64,000 nucleotides of DNA from Eledone cirrhosa (GCA_964016885.1 OZ024743.1:188216647-188280646), one strand, 5' to 3'; positions 11,481-23,164 are shown, counted from the first letter of the stretch. A program made the numbers and translations. The notes: a model not told the origin generated them from the letters alone.

Positions 11481-11496
11481 CATGGAACTCTTTTAA

Positions 11497-12359
11497 CCAT
11501 CTTTTCATTTTATATTATATATATATATACATCATCCAAAGAAAGTGCATGAGCAGCTGGTAGTAAGCCCTCTATGCTCCTGTTAATCGATGTATGTGAT
11601 GACCAGCAAGCCTCAGAAACGTGACCTCACCACCAATCCCTAAATCTGTATGTAGATAGTAACTGGGTATTAGAGTATGCATAAGTGTTGAGCTAAAAAT
11701 TGCTTGAAAGATTTAACATTTTAACACAGATATTTATAAGAATCCTTTCTCGGTAGAAATGAAAAAGAAAAAAAAATTATAAAGTACTGGAGAGAAAAAT
11801 ACAATTATAAAAATGAAATGAAAAAGGGAGGCTTAAAGTAAGTGTATATAATCATACAGACAAAAAATAATTAAAATTCAAAAGTGTAGAAGAAATTAAT
11901 TCTATAGACAAAAATTCTCTGTACAAGATAGAAGTTATCTAAGAAAATACAAAAGGAAATATATTAATGCAAGGTTTTATTTCTCCAAACTTGGAAGTAA
12001 ATTACAAAATAACCGAAAAGAAACTGTATTTCATTAGGGCGTCTCTGACTAATATGTCAAAGGCAAATGTAAAAGTGATGGTAAATTACATAGAAACAGA
12101 ACTGAAGAACAGACAATCTGGCTCTATAAATAAAAGTATTTTTACAATGATATTAAAGAATATAAGACTAACTGAATTACAAAAAATTTAAAAAAACAAC
12201 AACAGCAGCAACACAAACATCATTAATAATAATAATAAAGAAGAAAAAACTTTTAATACATTTACAGTATTTTTCATAATAATAATAGAGAAAAAATTAA
12301 ATTAAATACATTTCTAAATAGCTTATAGGGAAGTAACTTCACAACCCTTACAGGTTAGT
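11497..12359. other. No gene recognised; AT-rich
   Basis: Short (TA)n at 11,512-11,530, (AAC)/(AAT) runs near 12,195-12,240. A 74-residue lysine/asparagine-rich frame at 11,967-12,191 looks like chance in AT-rich DNA. Confidence 0.5.
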
Positions 12360-13990
12360 TGTTACTGGCTAGATAAAGTCAGCGTTTCTTCAACAAATAT
12401 CTGTGGCTCAGGTACTGTGGATTTGGATGGAGGATGGAAACTCCAGTATTCAGGTGTGGCACCAAAAATGACTACATGTGGGATTGGGGATACTCACAAA
12501 CCCCAGGCTGTCAGAATGTGCTATGGACTGGATCCCATTTGGAGGGAGGATTTAAGTTTTGAAGTTTAGGCTGAAAGATAGGTCTCTATGGGTTGTGTAG
12601 GGTTATGCACCAAGCAAGGAATCTGAATAAAGATCCTTCCTGGATGAAGTCACTGCAGTGTTCCTGATGGAAGACTTCAATGCACATGGATTGGGGGCTT
12701 TATTAGACTGCTATTCTAGCAATCGACTCACTATTATGAACATCTTCTTCCAGCACAGAGACAGCCATAAATATTCATGGTATAAGGGGAATCAGGGACA
12801 GCGATCAATAATGGATTTTGTTATTGTCTCTGATATCTTCAATTCTGTGTTGGATGTTAAGAGATAGGCTGAGACTACCCAAAGCCCACAAATCTAGCAG
12901 GTCAAGGTCATCTTACAGGATAAAGTGGGAAATGTTGGTGGATAAGGAATGCAGATATTATTTCATTCAAATTCAGAGAACTCCGTGAGGAAGCTGATGA
13001 CATTGAAGTGGAGTGCAGACTGTTCAGCCATTAAATGCTGTGGCCAAAAGGTGGCTTGGTCTGGCGCCAAATGGCAGGAGGTTCTCTCAGTTTAATCAAG
13101 AGGTCAATGATCCCATCTAAATAAAGAAGGAGGCCTACACATCTTGGCTTGAAAATGAGTCCCCCTTCTTGTACTTGCAATATAAGCAGGCATAAAAAGT
13201 TGCATTAGAGACAGTAAAAGCATCAAAAGTCAAGGCATGCAAGGACTTTTGGGTTAAGCTGGAATCTGACTTCTGATCGGCAAATAGTTCTGGCAGGCCA
13301 TCTGCCAACTTCATGATAAGAAGTTGCCCTCCACACCTGTTATCAGGAATGCATTTGGAGTTCTCCTCTCTTCAGTGAGATACATCCTCATGAAGTGGAG
13401 AGAATACTTTGCTGATCTCCTAAATCTGATCACAATAGCATCTTCTGATATATACAAGGTGCATCTGTGATTCATGACTAATCTCTCGAAGGCTGAAGCC
13501 ACAAGAACAATTAAAGAGCTCCAAATGAGGCAAGACCACTGGGGAAGATGAATTTCAGCCCAAGATATTAAAAGCCTTAAACTCAGAAGGTATTTTCTGG
13601 CTGACTCGTGTATGCTGGGTGGCCTGGAATTCTGGAAAGGCACTTAAGCAATGGGAATCAGGAATGATTATCCCAATTTCCAAAACAGGAGATGAGAGAG
13701 TGCTCAAAGTATAGAAGGATCTCCTTGTTAAGCCTCCCACTAAAGTCTATATTAAGAATCTGGCAAACTGATGTAGGAAGATTGTCAACTCCAAGCTAGC
13801 TGATAAACAGTGTGGGTTTTGCCATCGACACAGCACAACTGACCAAATATTCACATTGTAGCAGGTCTTTGAGAAGTCGTGGGAGTATTGCTAACAGTTG
13901 TATTTTGGATTTGTAAACCTCAAAATGGAATATGACTACGACCCATGGATCTGCTGTGGAAGGTTCTGCAGGAGTATGGGATCCACGGAC
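12360..13990 (+). pseudogene. LINE relic: endonuclease plus RT start (RTE-like)
   Basis: Plus-strand frames joined across stops give an apurinic-type endonuclease end: MEDFNAH near 12,665, then GNQGQRSIMDFVIVSD near 12,795-12,838, the conserved D-F-N and RS.MDFV.VS signatures. A linker of about 900 bp follows, then an RT N-terminal block with IPISKTGDERV near 13,670 and CGFCHRHSTTDQIF near 13,808. It stops before the catalytic motifs, so the 3' half is missing. Many frameshifts; dead. Confidence 0.8.
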
Positions 13991-14451
13991 AGCTTCGTGT
14001 TTCCATATTTTTCAATACTCTAATAATTCCCCCAGTCAACCACCCTAAATTGTTGATGTATTATCCACTCCAGAAAGATGAACTGCAAAGTTGAAATCAG
14101 TGAAGATTCAATTCAGAATGCAAGGAGCTAGAATAAATATTGCAAGATAGTTAATCCAATGCACTAATTCTTCTGCTAATTCACCATGAAATTATATTAA
14201 AATAATTAAAATTTTCAAGCAATTAGACACTATACTACGGTACAAACCTGAAAGCAAATACCATAATTATATTATTATAGGAAATTTTAAAATATTACAA
14301 AACTAAAGGCCCAATTGAAAAAATATTTGACCCATAGAAAAATTATATTAGAATTTGTTGGTAACCATTGAAAAAAATCACAAACAAAAACTAAGAAAAG
14401 GTTAGCCAATCTTAAGAGATCTCAATAATATAACACATTTAAGAGTGTCCA
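13991..14451. other. No gene recognised; AT-rich
   Basis: About three-quarters A+T with no clear repeat. Confidence 0.5.
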
Positions 14452-14667
14452 TTAACCCTTTAGCATTTACACTACTCTATATATACTATTATATTTTCAT
14501 GGTAAAGGCTTTATGTCACATAATATCAAATCTATGAGATTTTGATATTATTTATTTCGAGAACAATACCTTAATATCAGTATGAGTAGTCAGTTATGGC
14601 TGGTTTTAACAGAAACAGGTGGGAGAATGTTGGCTGGATACAATCGGTTTAAATTCTAAAGGGTTAA
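14452..14667 (+). mobile_element. TTAA-ended MITE (piggyBac-like), copy 1
   Basis: It begins TTAACCCTTTAGCATTTA and ends ...TCTAAAGGGTTAA, so the ends are inverted and both terminate in TTAA (14,452-14,455 and 14,664-14,667), the target site of piggyBac-type elements. 216 bp, non-coding. A second copy in opposite orientation lies at 25,170-25,397, sharing the interior words 'tctatgagattttgat' and 'atcagtatgagtagtcagtta'. Confidence 0.85.
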
Positions 14668-16120
14668 AGTATGCTACAGAGATTTGACAAATGAAATAAA
14701 TGAATTGCCAATATAACGTTTTTTGTCTTTTTAAAACAGCTAAAATGCCTATTCCTCAATATAATTGCTTCAGCTTTAATATATAGTCTCTGATCAAGTC
14801 CTTTGCCAAAGAGTACAATTCCAACATTTGAAATAAATACATAGATTCTTAGTAATAAAAACTTTATAGAAGATATTCAGCAATTCTGCATTTATACATA
14901 AATGTTTTATGTCTATAATGAACAAATTAATGAAAATAACAAAAGCAATACTTCTGAACAAAATAGATGGTGACAAATACACAAAAAGATGAAGTAAAAT
15001 ATGAACTAAATTATCATAATGAAGTGGAAAATATATATTGAATTCCTAATCTATGTAAATATCCAATAAAAGCTGGGACCATATCTATCTCAAAGATCCC
15101 TTTAAAACCTTTCAGCTATTAGGATAAGAAATATATTGAAACTATTACTTAAAATTTGTAGAAGCATATAATGCCAAAACTGAATTATTGACATTGTAAA
15201 CAGAGTTATAAAGATATTAGGCAGCTTAAACAAAAAAGGCACCAGAATAGAATATAAAAATGAGGATTTTAGGATTTCTCAACACTTTATAGAAAAATAT
15301 GATTAGACAAATTTAAAGAAGTTTATGCAAGAAAACGTAGAATTTTGGTTTCATAGAGAGATATAAAATTGTATATAAATTTAGCAAAATGAATTAACAT
15401 AAAAGAGAATTGAGTCAAGTCTCAGTAGAGTTGCCATTATAAAAGCTATAAACATTTTAATAGATAATCCATATTTTAAATTACATAAATTCATCTTGTG
15501 CTAAATAAGTTGGATTTTTTAATGGTCCTAAATTATAGCCCCCATTTATCAAATTCATATCTATAAAATTTTGAAAATAAACTGGAATAAGAAGAAAAAT
15601 ACAAATAAGTATAATAGCATAAGCAAATTTACAATTTCAGATACATGATAGATATTCTAATTGCAATTGATAATATTGGATTCTAAAACAATTTACAAAG
15701 AAGTATATCCAACAGATTTAGTATTGAAACAACAATAAATTAGCCTATTTTTTAGAAACAAATATCAATAAGAAACAAATAGAACAAATCATCAAGGAAT
15801 TACATGATAAAAGAAATATTTGGTAATTGGATATGGGAATATCATAATTTAAGGGTACTATAACTAGAAAAATATTTCATGTAATTTGGCTACGTCACTA
15901 GTGTGCAGAACAAAATCCTCTGAGTTAAAATCCTGCGGCAGTTAACTTTGCATTTCATCCTTTTGGGGCCAATGTAATAAACTACCATTCCAGTACCAGA
16001 GTCAATTCTTCCTATATATCTATTTCTCACTTCTTTGTTCCCTCTGTCTACTTTTCTGGAAAAAGTCAGATGCATTCCAACCTAGAGAAAGAGGACTTCA
16101 ACCAGGTTTTAAATGCTCAA
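14668..16120. other. No gene recognised; very AT-rich
   Basis: Long stretch without clear repeat or coding signal. Broken frames between 15,180 and 15,880 are lysine/isoleucine-rich and might be a very old transposon, but I cannot support that. Confidence 0.45.
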
Positions 16121-16189
16121 GCTGTGTCATGTATCAAAACTATGTCCCTATGATCCATTATGAGTTAAAGGCCCTTTACCATAAATTAG

Positions 16190-16390
16190 CTTACCATTTC
16201 TGGATTGGTCAAATTGTTACAGCATTGGACAAAGTGCCTTGTGGTGCTTGTTCCAGCTCTTTGTATTCTGAGTTCTTGAGTGACTTTAAGTTCACTCTAC
16301 TGCAAACATTCAAGTCAGGTCTCTTGTTTGAGGTTAATTCCCTCCTGTCATCCGACCAGTCTTAGAGGCTCTGATAAATAAAAGACCATG
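16190..16390 (+). repeat. Old tRNA-SINE-like repeat (variant A2)
   Basis: It shares 'tgttccagctctttgtattc' and 'tcactctactgcaaac' with 9,581-9,850. Diverged; no target duplication visible. Confidence 0.5.
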
Positions 16391-16859
16391 AGTATGTCCC
16401 ACTCTAAAGAAGAAGTAAAACCATGCACACATAATTTCTAATATTGGGGAAAAACAAAATAAGAGGTTTCCAAAAATACTGTTTTGCAGAATTTTGAAAA
16501 TAATATATTAATAAAGTTAAAAAGGACAGTATGGTCACAGATGGAATGTCTTTGATCAACGGTGTTATCCTGGGGCTAAACAATAACGAAGATCCTGCAT
16601 AAAACTATTATATATCAGAATATTTAAGTGTGTTCGTGTAGATCAAACTTTCGATGATGAAACTCATGGCAGGTCACCATAAAGAACCTTGCTGGTAGTA
16701 TGATTTTAACAGGAAATGTTGAACACTACCCATACCATCGTGGTGTAGGAAACATCAAGTCTCCCTGAGTGAGCGACACTGAGAATCAAGGACTCCAAAC
16801 GATATAGCAAGTGTTGGAGGAAGTTTTATGCCTATGACACCTTTGATTCCTAAGATGAT

Positions 16860-17890
16860 TCACTGTGGATGTTGGTTATCCGTTCATCTTCAGTACATAC
16901 ATGAAGTGTGCAGTGTGAATGATCTGGTCTTCTATCTTGCTGCATTTACTCTGGATACATGTAAGTTCATTTCTTATGTCCAGTTTTAGCACAAAGGGGT
17001 GAGGGCTGACATATAATACACAAACAGGTCTCTGCTGGCAGCTTTCCTATAGAAGTTGGTGCATATATTGCCTTCTTCTGTTATTCTAACTTGTAAGTCC
17101 AGCAGAGACAAGGAACCATTTTTATCAGGGTGTTCTATGGTGAATCTTATATTGTTATCTATGTTTGAGAATGTCATGGATATTATGTCAGCCTCTTCAC
17201 AGGATGATGTGAGGATGAGTATATCATCTATGTATCAGGTGAAGAAGGCAGGTGTTGAGCACTGAACATTCCAGCTTGTTCTTCTAGATGGTGGCCAGTA
17301 GGCTTGGAAGACTAGATCCCATGGTTAGGCCTGTTGTTTGTTTGTTTTTATGTGTGGTGTTGGAAAGTGAAGTATGTATTAGCTATTATGACAGATAGAA
17401 GTTGATGTGTGTCTGGTTGAGTGAGGCTGAAGCAGTATATATTGTATAAAATGATGCAGTCAGTCACTTGTCAGCTGGATGAGCGGGTACTGTCATGTAA
17501 AAAGAGATAAAATTGAGGCTGAAAGTATATCTACTGAGTTTAAGTTGGTTAGGTTGTAGTTGATGAAATCTTTGTATGACCTGTTCGATCCTGCTGACAT
17601 GACTAGGAAAAGTAAAAAAGTATAGGTTTGAGGATCTGGGAGAGAAACCAGGAGATTTTATAGAGTGGACCTTCTATACTACAGATTATAGGCCTAATCT
17701 GGAGATTAACACTGGCTTTGTGGGTTATAATGAGGTGGTAGAATGTTGGCAGTCTGCTGTTTCTGGTGGTGAAGTTGTTTTTATACTTGTTGGGAAGTTG
17801 TTTCCATCTACAGATATCTGTCCAAGTGGTGTTGATGTGGTCTTCAATTTGGTATGCAGCTATGTCCATCCCTTTTGTATATAGTTCACC
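16860..17890 (-). pseudogene. Penelope-like element reverse transcriptase relic
   Basis: Minus-strand reading from 17,890 downwards gives a Penelope-type RT. There is a thumb/finger entry with RLPTFYHLIITHK, RPIICSIEGPLYKISWFLS and QILKPIL near 17,620-17,740. Next come the catalytic YIDD with ILILTSSCEEAD at 17,223-17,234, then IRFTIEHPDKNGSLSLLDLQ near 17,090-17,150 and FYRKAASRDLF near 17,025. The 'LPLLDL' word after the catalytic box is characteristic of Penelope RT. Stops (one just before YIDD) and frameshifts show decay. No GIY-YIG endonuclease was found downstream, so it is truncated; it differs from the element at 56,584. Confidence 0.85.
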
Positions 17891-18560
17891 ATTGCTAAGG
17901 TGTTTGTAAATGATAGTAAAAGTAAGGAGATAAAAATTTAACGTACATATATATTCGAATTAGGTATTTACATATAACTAGGATAAATAGTTACATTTAT
18001 GAGATGTGATATAACCAATGCTGAGCATGTTTTGCATGTGTTTAAAATGTACAATATTTTTCTACAGTATTCAAATCAGGAAAGCCATTTATATTTCAAA
18101 ATGAATAAAGTTTATTAAATAAAAGTCTGAAGAAGGTAATTTAGTAATATATGTAAACAGATTAAGAAATTGAAATGGACATTATAGTTTAAGGTCAAAT
18201 TGATAAATTCAAATATTCTAGCAGGAAGTAAATGGTGGTCCAATATTGATGACTCCATTGCATGTTTATTGAGGATATATAAAGAAAGACTATAATTAGT
18301 GTAAATAACATGCACAATATACCTAAAGGTTACATACACATATATCTTCACATACATACACATACCTACACATGCATTCACACACATACATTCTTTTATG
18401 TTATTTTACTGGTTTTACTCATGCGGGGCATCGCTTAAAAGAGATTTCATTGATTATATCAACTCCAGTACTTAATTCTTTTTCAAGCTAGATATAAGGC
18501 CACACAAATTTGGTAGAAATTGCAACCAAATTTTCCTCAAATCAGTCACAATTATCTTAG
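17891..18560. other. No gene; AT-rich
   Basis: AT-rich with CA/TACA-rich simple sequence at about 18,330-18,390. Nothing else recognised. Confidence 0.5.
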
Positions 18561-18800
18561 CAGCCTTGTATTGTAGCTAGAGTGAGGGCAGAGTGGGAGC
18601 ATTTCTGGCATTTCTTATTTCTGCTGGCAAGAAAGGATTCTCTTTCTGAAGGAAAGGCAGACTATATGATGTTTATGTACAAACTGTGATGCTACATACT
18701 AACAAGATGTGAGCTTTGGAAGCAAGGGTTTTGCAATGACTGGAAAGAAATGAAGCCTATATGCTATGTTAGATGTGTAATGTTAGTGTACATCAAGGTT
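18560..18800 (+). pseudogene. LINE RT C-terminal fragment (RTE-like)
   Basis: Plus-strand translation gives CRVGAFLAFLISAGKKGFS, GRLYDVYVQTVMLHTNKM, then LERNEAYMLC and MCNVSVHQ. This matches the post-palm order G+.Y..CV+..ML.+.E.W, LERNEA.MLRWMCNV.V seen again at 32,690, 38,690, 50,200, 50,790 and 63,780. Interrupted by three stops. Confidence 0.7.
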
Positions 18801-19015
18801 TCCCAAACTGGGAGATACCACCCACCAGTGAGTGATTTCAACTTTTGAGTGGTTGATGAGCAACTAAACAGAAAATGGTGAGCGATTGGAAATATTTGTG
18901 TACTAGGATATCCCCTAACACATTTAGGAGGGCAGTAACTCTGAATAAGAATTGACTTGAACTGTAACAAAGACTTCAACGCATGCCAGCATTGGAGGCA
19001 GTTGTAAAAGCATTA
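18801..19015. other. No gene recognised
   Basis: It contains 'aaggtttcccaaactggg', a word like some hAT-type MITE ends, but no matching opposite end was found. Confidence 0.3.
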
Positions 19016-19205
19016 TGATAATATGTGTGTGTGTGCATGTGTGTGTGTGTATCTGTGCCTGTACATGCATGTGTGTGTGTCTGTGTGTATGTCTGTGTAT
19101 ACTTGTGCTTGCGTATGTATGTCTGTACCTGTGTATGTATGTGTGTGTGTACAAATACACATATGCTTGCATGCATACATTCACACATGCATTTATACAT
19201 ATATA
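19016..19205. repeat. (GT)n-rich microsatellite
   Basis: TGTG/TGTA-rich on plus at 19,020-19,150 and CATA-rich after it. Reading frames through it encode only Cys-Val or His-Thr repeats. Confidence 0.85.
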
Positions 19206-19850
19206 TTTTATATAATAGCTTTGATCGATTCACTCTATTTTTATGTGTTGTATTCAATTAAAAATTGTTACTATATAACATAATATACGACAGGTTTTGA
19301 ACCTTGAAGAAAATGTCAGAAACAGTCTCGTTTAATTTAAACGGTACATCAAAATAAATTCCAGACAGATTAATTGCTCTTTTTATGTAAAAGTATCAAA
19401 CTCAAAGACAAAGTATTAAAGCATTTTGAAGTTGTTACAATTCAGTATATTGTGAAATGGCTCTTTTAATCTGTAGATTTGAGAAGAAATCTGAACTTCT
19501 GACATGAACATATTTCAGTTTTTGCAGTAGGGCATGAGAATCATTTATGTAATTGGAAACCTTCTGTGCTTCATTTCTTTAGATGGTAACAGTGTGTGAC
19601 TTTAGTCTCTTTAGATTTCCTTGTGAAAAAGAATGACATCCGTATAATACAACGTGATAAATCAGTACTATTAACTATTGTGTATATGTCACTTATAATT
19701 ATGATGTAAATATAAAATCAATATCAAGATATTAGAAAGCGCCATGCACATAGATCACTATTTCTGTGTCCAACATTTAATTCACATTTCCTGTCTATCT
19801 ATCTATCTATCTATCTATCTGTCTGTCTGCCTGGCTATTTATGTCTCCCT

Positions 19851-19903
<53 letters not shown>

Positions 19904-20394
19904 CTGTCTGTCTATCTGTCTACCTATCTATCTATTTGTCTGCAGTTAATCTATCTATCTACCAATCTTATGGTTTTATTACCATCATACAATATAGGCT
20001 TTGCCAAGAACTCTGATGTGACCCTTATTGAATATCCCTTTCCTTCAATCTCCAGATATAGGCTGAGGGTTGAGCCATGTTCCTTTTAACTGGATCACAA
20101 AATGAATGGTTGTGCATGTGGTACCATAGCTTGAATCTATTAGCTATTAAATCTATATAAGCTTTATTAGTGACTGTGTTACTAAACCTACATTTATACA
20201 CTATATTGCTAGTTAAACACTCCCTCTCGGGTGAACAATTCTTCCTATTTTTACAATAATGAATTATCAGGAACTAAACAGTATCATTCATAGTCAGTCT
20301 AAACTGAAAGGGGTCTTTTTAATCTCTTAATGTTTTAGGAGCTGTGATGGGGACTTGGATCTAGTATCAGCGCCATATAAAACACATCAAATAT
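19206..20394. other. No gene; includes a (TCTA)/(TC)/(TA)/(TCTG) cluster
   Basis: Simple-sequence cluster at 19,790-19,965; the rest is AT-rich with no recognised repeat. Confidence 0.55.
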
Positions 20395-20690
20395 CACTAG
20401 CAAAGTTTGTGCAATCTACATAGACCAAGTCAATATTGAAGCAGGGCTATTGACCTCTCAGATTGTCTCAGGAATCTGCATCTCACTTAAATACAACCTC
20501 ATGTTCTAACAAATGCACAGTAGGGGTTGTCACAATTTGACACAACGGAAGGTTCCTTCCAACCCTTTGTCTGGCAAGCTTTCTATGGCTGAATGCCCTT
20601 CTTATCTCCAACCACTTTACAGCATGTACTGGGTGTGTTTATTGTGAAGATCACTAGCACTAGGGAGGCTGTCATGTCCTTGACACATGA
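20395..20690 (-). repeat. SINE-tail repeat family F
   Basis: Copy with 'agaccaagtcaatattgaag', 'gaatgcccttcttatctcc', 'accactttacagcatgtact' and 'ggctgtcatgtcctt', matching 34,685-34,940 and 47,440-47,700. Confidence 0.65.
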
Positions 20691-20773
20691 GGTATAATAT
20701 CTGGAGATCTAGTAGTGATGGAAACCTTTCACTATTATTGAGTTTTACTGGAGTATGCTGCCCAGTAATTTTA

Positions 20774-20930
20774 AAATTGTATGGTAAAGCTGATGACTTA
20801 GCTGTAGAAATATACTGAGTAAAGAGGGACAACAAAGGAAATAACATTAAATTGTATGGCAAAGCTGATGATTTAGTTGAAGGAATATACTGGGAAAAGA
20901 GAGATGACAAAGGAAATAACATCAAATTTT
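20774..20930. repeat. 75-bp tandem duplication
   Basis: Unit starting 'aaattgtatggtaaagc' at 20,774 repeats at 20,849, with a few bases of a third start at 20,924. About 85-90% identical. Because 75 is a multiple of three, the minus strand stays open through both units as a 25-residue repeat within a frame of about 102 residues. Coding is unlikely: no other support. Confidence 0.8.
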
Positions 20931-21420
20931 AATCATACAAATTGTCTGGTATTTAATTTTTAAAAACTGTGATAAAAGATTTCCATTCTTTTGATGAAAA
21001 CAAATACAATATCCGGTGCATTGCAGGATAAATGAATTCACAAGTTTAACGACTGAAAGACAGTTTACTCCTAAACAAAAGACTTTTAATCTCATCTTTT
21101 AGAATTAGAAACACTCATAAAAATAATACTAACTATGAATAAAAAAAAATATTAAATTAAAGAGAATGTTATCAGTTTCTTAAATAGATGGTATTATAAC
21201 TATTATTATCAGTACAACAACTATTATTGTCATCATGATCATCATCATGATCATCATGATCATCATCATGATCATCATTATCATTATTATTTATTTATTT
21301 ATAGTTTTAATTTTTTTTGTTTCTTGGTTATTGTTTTCTATTTATTTTTTTTCGTTTTTATTTCTTTAAATTTCCATTCATGCTAATTGGCTTCTATTTA
21401 CTTTCATTAGCAGTTAAACA
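20931..21420. other. No gene; AT-rich with a (ATCATCATG)n run
   Basis: The short minisatellite of 'atcatcatgatc' units lies at about 21,226-21,285. Poly-T-rich sequence follows. Confidence 0.6.
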
Positions 21421-21529
21421 TAATTTCATTCAAACAAGAACAAAACATAGTTTCGGATCTGATGAATCTTATCAAGGAAAAACAAATAGAGAAGAAGAAG
21501 ATGATGAAAAAAAACAAAAGGAAATATCT

Positions 21530-21715
21530 TACAAATAACAACAACAATGGGGTAACAACAAACCTTTTTAGTAAACAACAAAACAACAGCAGAAAAAATA
21601 ACAATAGCTGCAGTAATAATATAATTAACAACAACAACAACAGCAATAATAATAATAATAATAATTATTATTATTATTATTATTATCATTATTATTATTA
21701 TTGTTCTTTGAGTCT
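21530..21715. repeat. (AAC)n/(AAT)n/(ATT)n simple sequence
   Basis: ACA/AAC-rich 21,535-21,645 leading into AAT then ATT repeats to about 21,702; self-complementary around 21,661. Confidence 0.85.
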
Positions 21716-21744
21716 CAGTCATTGATGTTAGTTAACTGGAAAGT

Positions 21745-22200
21745 TTGTTGAAATGAATATCAAGCCACTACCTGCAACCTCAGATATTCAGGACATATCG
21801 GAGAGTTCTTGCTGTTCCCAGCAAGCATGCCTTTTGAAACGTTCCAAAAAGCGTGGTTGGGCCAATTTTCTTTAGCCATCCCTGGAAACTTTTTGAGATA
21901 GTACCTAGTGCACCTATGACAATCGGGATACTTTGACTTCATCGCAGTTCCAAATCCTTTTTACCTCCCACTTTAAGTCCTGGTATCGGTTAATTTTCTC
22001 CCTCTCCTTCTCTTGCACTCTCGTGTCGAATGGGCAGGCCACATCCACAATCAGGCACGATCTTTTTTCTTTGTCCAAAACCACCAGGTCAGCTCTATTG
22101 TGTTCCAGTTTCTTGTCCGTCTGTATCCTAAAATCCCACAGCACCTTCACCTGATCGTTTTCTATCACCGCCTCTGGCTTATGCTCATACCACTTCTCAG
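21745..22200 (-). pseudogene. LINE C-terminal domain relic
   Basis: Minus-strand frame 22,168-21,914 has WDFRIQTDKKLEHNRADLVV, DKEKRSCLIVDVACPFDTR and EREKINRYQDLKWEVKRIW. After a frameshift near 21,925 it continues IPIVIGALGTISKSFQGWLK, then QKACLLGTARTLR to about 21,775. This 'WD...TD, PD.V..DK, IDVA.P.D, Y.DL..E, P.VIGALG' order is known from the C-terminus of a widespread invertebrate non-LTR element. A second partial copy of its coding region is joined at 22,276-22,370. Confidence 0.8.
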
Positions 22201-22374
22201 AATGTGGTAAATTGTTTACTTTATTTTATTATTATTATTGTGTCGAATGTGGTAAATTGTTTACTTTATTTTATTATTATTATCGTGTCGAATGGGCAGG
22301 CCACATCCACAATCAGGCACAATCTTTTTTCCTTGTCCAAAACCACCAGGTCAGATCTATTGTGTTCCAGTTTA

Positions 22375-22375
<1 letters not shown>
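22190..22375 (-). repeat. Mosaic duplication inside the LINE relic
   Basis: 'gaatgtggtaaattgtttac' with the following TTTATTATT run occurs twice (about 22,200-22,240 and 22,245-22,285). Then 22,276-22,370 repeats the coding stretch 22,018-22,112 at about 95% identity. The join falls at the shared word 'gtgtcgaatg'. This looks like local template switching. Confidence 0.75.
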
Positions 22376-22421
<46 letters not shown>

Positions 22422-22440
22422 TTTTTTTTTTTTTTTAAAG
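22376..22440. repeat. (ATT)n plus poly-T
   Basis: (TTA)n 22,377-22,421 followed by an uninterrupted T run to about 22,435. Confidence 0.9.
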
Positions 22441-22800
22441 GAAAATCAGGGTAGAGAGGGAAGTGCTCTCTTCCCAGCTTTTTGTTGAAAGATGGGTGAG
22501 AGAAGCACGAATGGCCCGAGTGAATGGGCCTACTCTGAGTATATATCTGTAAATTAAAGGTGGAAAACTGGGAGAGGGCACTTGCCTTGGTGGTCAGGGT
22601 CATTGTGGCTTTTTACTGGACTTTCTCCACAAATGTCCCTCCGAAGTCTCCCCCCTATTGGGGAATTTTTCATTGTTATTTCTTGTTACATCCTCTGTTT
22701 TTGTTTTTACACGCAGAAATGCCCATTTGTACCGTCCTGCATTGTCCTGCACTGTCCTTAATGTCTACTTTATGTAAACCCTTGTGGTTAATAAAGAAAT
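22441..22800 (+). mobile_element. LINE 3'-end/SINE-like repeat I, copy 1
   Basis: The body with 'gggtgagagaagcacg', 'tggtggtcagggtca', 'tgtccctccgaagtct' and 'tttacacgcagaaatgccc' ends 'cccttgtggttaataaagaa' followed by (ATT)n. It matches 49,522-49,852 (minus). The AATAAAG end plus simple tail suggests the 3' untranslated end of a non-LTR element or a SINE that copied it. Confidence 0.8.
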
Positions 22801-22808
22801 CATTATTA

Positions 22809-22848
<40 letters not shown>

Positions 22849-22892
22849 TATTATTATTATTATTATCGTTGTTGTTGTTGTTGTTCTTCTTG
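22801..22892. repeat. (ATT)n/(GTT)n microsatellite
   Basis: Tail repeat of the preceding element, ending in (TTG)n. Confidence 0.9.
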
Positions 22893-22925
22893 TTGTCCTA
22901 CTTCTTGTATATAATAAGAACAGTG

Positions 22926-23125
22926 GATTGGCAGAATAGTTAGATAACCGGACAAAATGCTTTGCAATATTTAGTTATAATTTTTACATTCTACGTTCAA
23001 ATCCTGCTGTGGTCAACTAGACATTTCATCCAGCTAGACTTAATAAAATGAAGTACCAACTAACTACTGGGGTTGTTATTATCGACTTACCCCTTCCCCA
23101 CAAATCATTGGCTTTGTGCTTAAAT
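22926..23125 (+). mobile_element. tRNA-SINE family A
   Basis: Head 'ggattggcagaatagttaga', box B-like 'gttcaaatcctgctg', then 'aagtaccaactaactactgg', 'ggttgttattatcgactta' and 'ggctttgtgc'. Diverged but full length. Confidence 0.8.
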
Positions 23126-23164
23126 TAAGGATTATTATTATTATGATTACTATACCCCCCTCAC

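Larger units (their letters stand above)
11223..11496. mobile_element. Palindromic element, 128-bp arms
   Basis: Arms 11,223-11,350 and 11,369-11,496 are equal in length and near-identical (about 4 mismatches), separated by an 18-nt spacer. Each arm contains a complete hammerhead ribozyme fold (see separate entries). (TA)n lies about 110 bp upstream and again at 11,512-11,530. No coding. By analogy with the Penelope-like element at 56,584 I infer an inverted pair of terminal-repeat fragments of a ribozyme-bearing retroelement. Confidence 0.8.

Noticed and set aside
11967..12191. 74-residue Lys/Asn-rich frame as a small gene
   Set aside because: AT-rich composition, no upstream promoter or homology that I can recognise.
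18976..19283. Cys-Val-rich or His-Thr-rich reading frames
   Set aside because: Direct translation of (GT)n/(CA)n microsatellite.
22926..23000. tRNA gene
   Set aside because: Box A/B-like words occur at many SINE heads here (also 24,520, 30,707, 36,466), but no cloverleaf with a paired acceptor stem and proper anticodon arm can be drawn; they are SINE heads.
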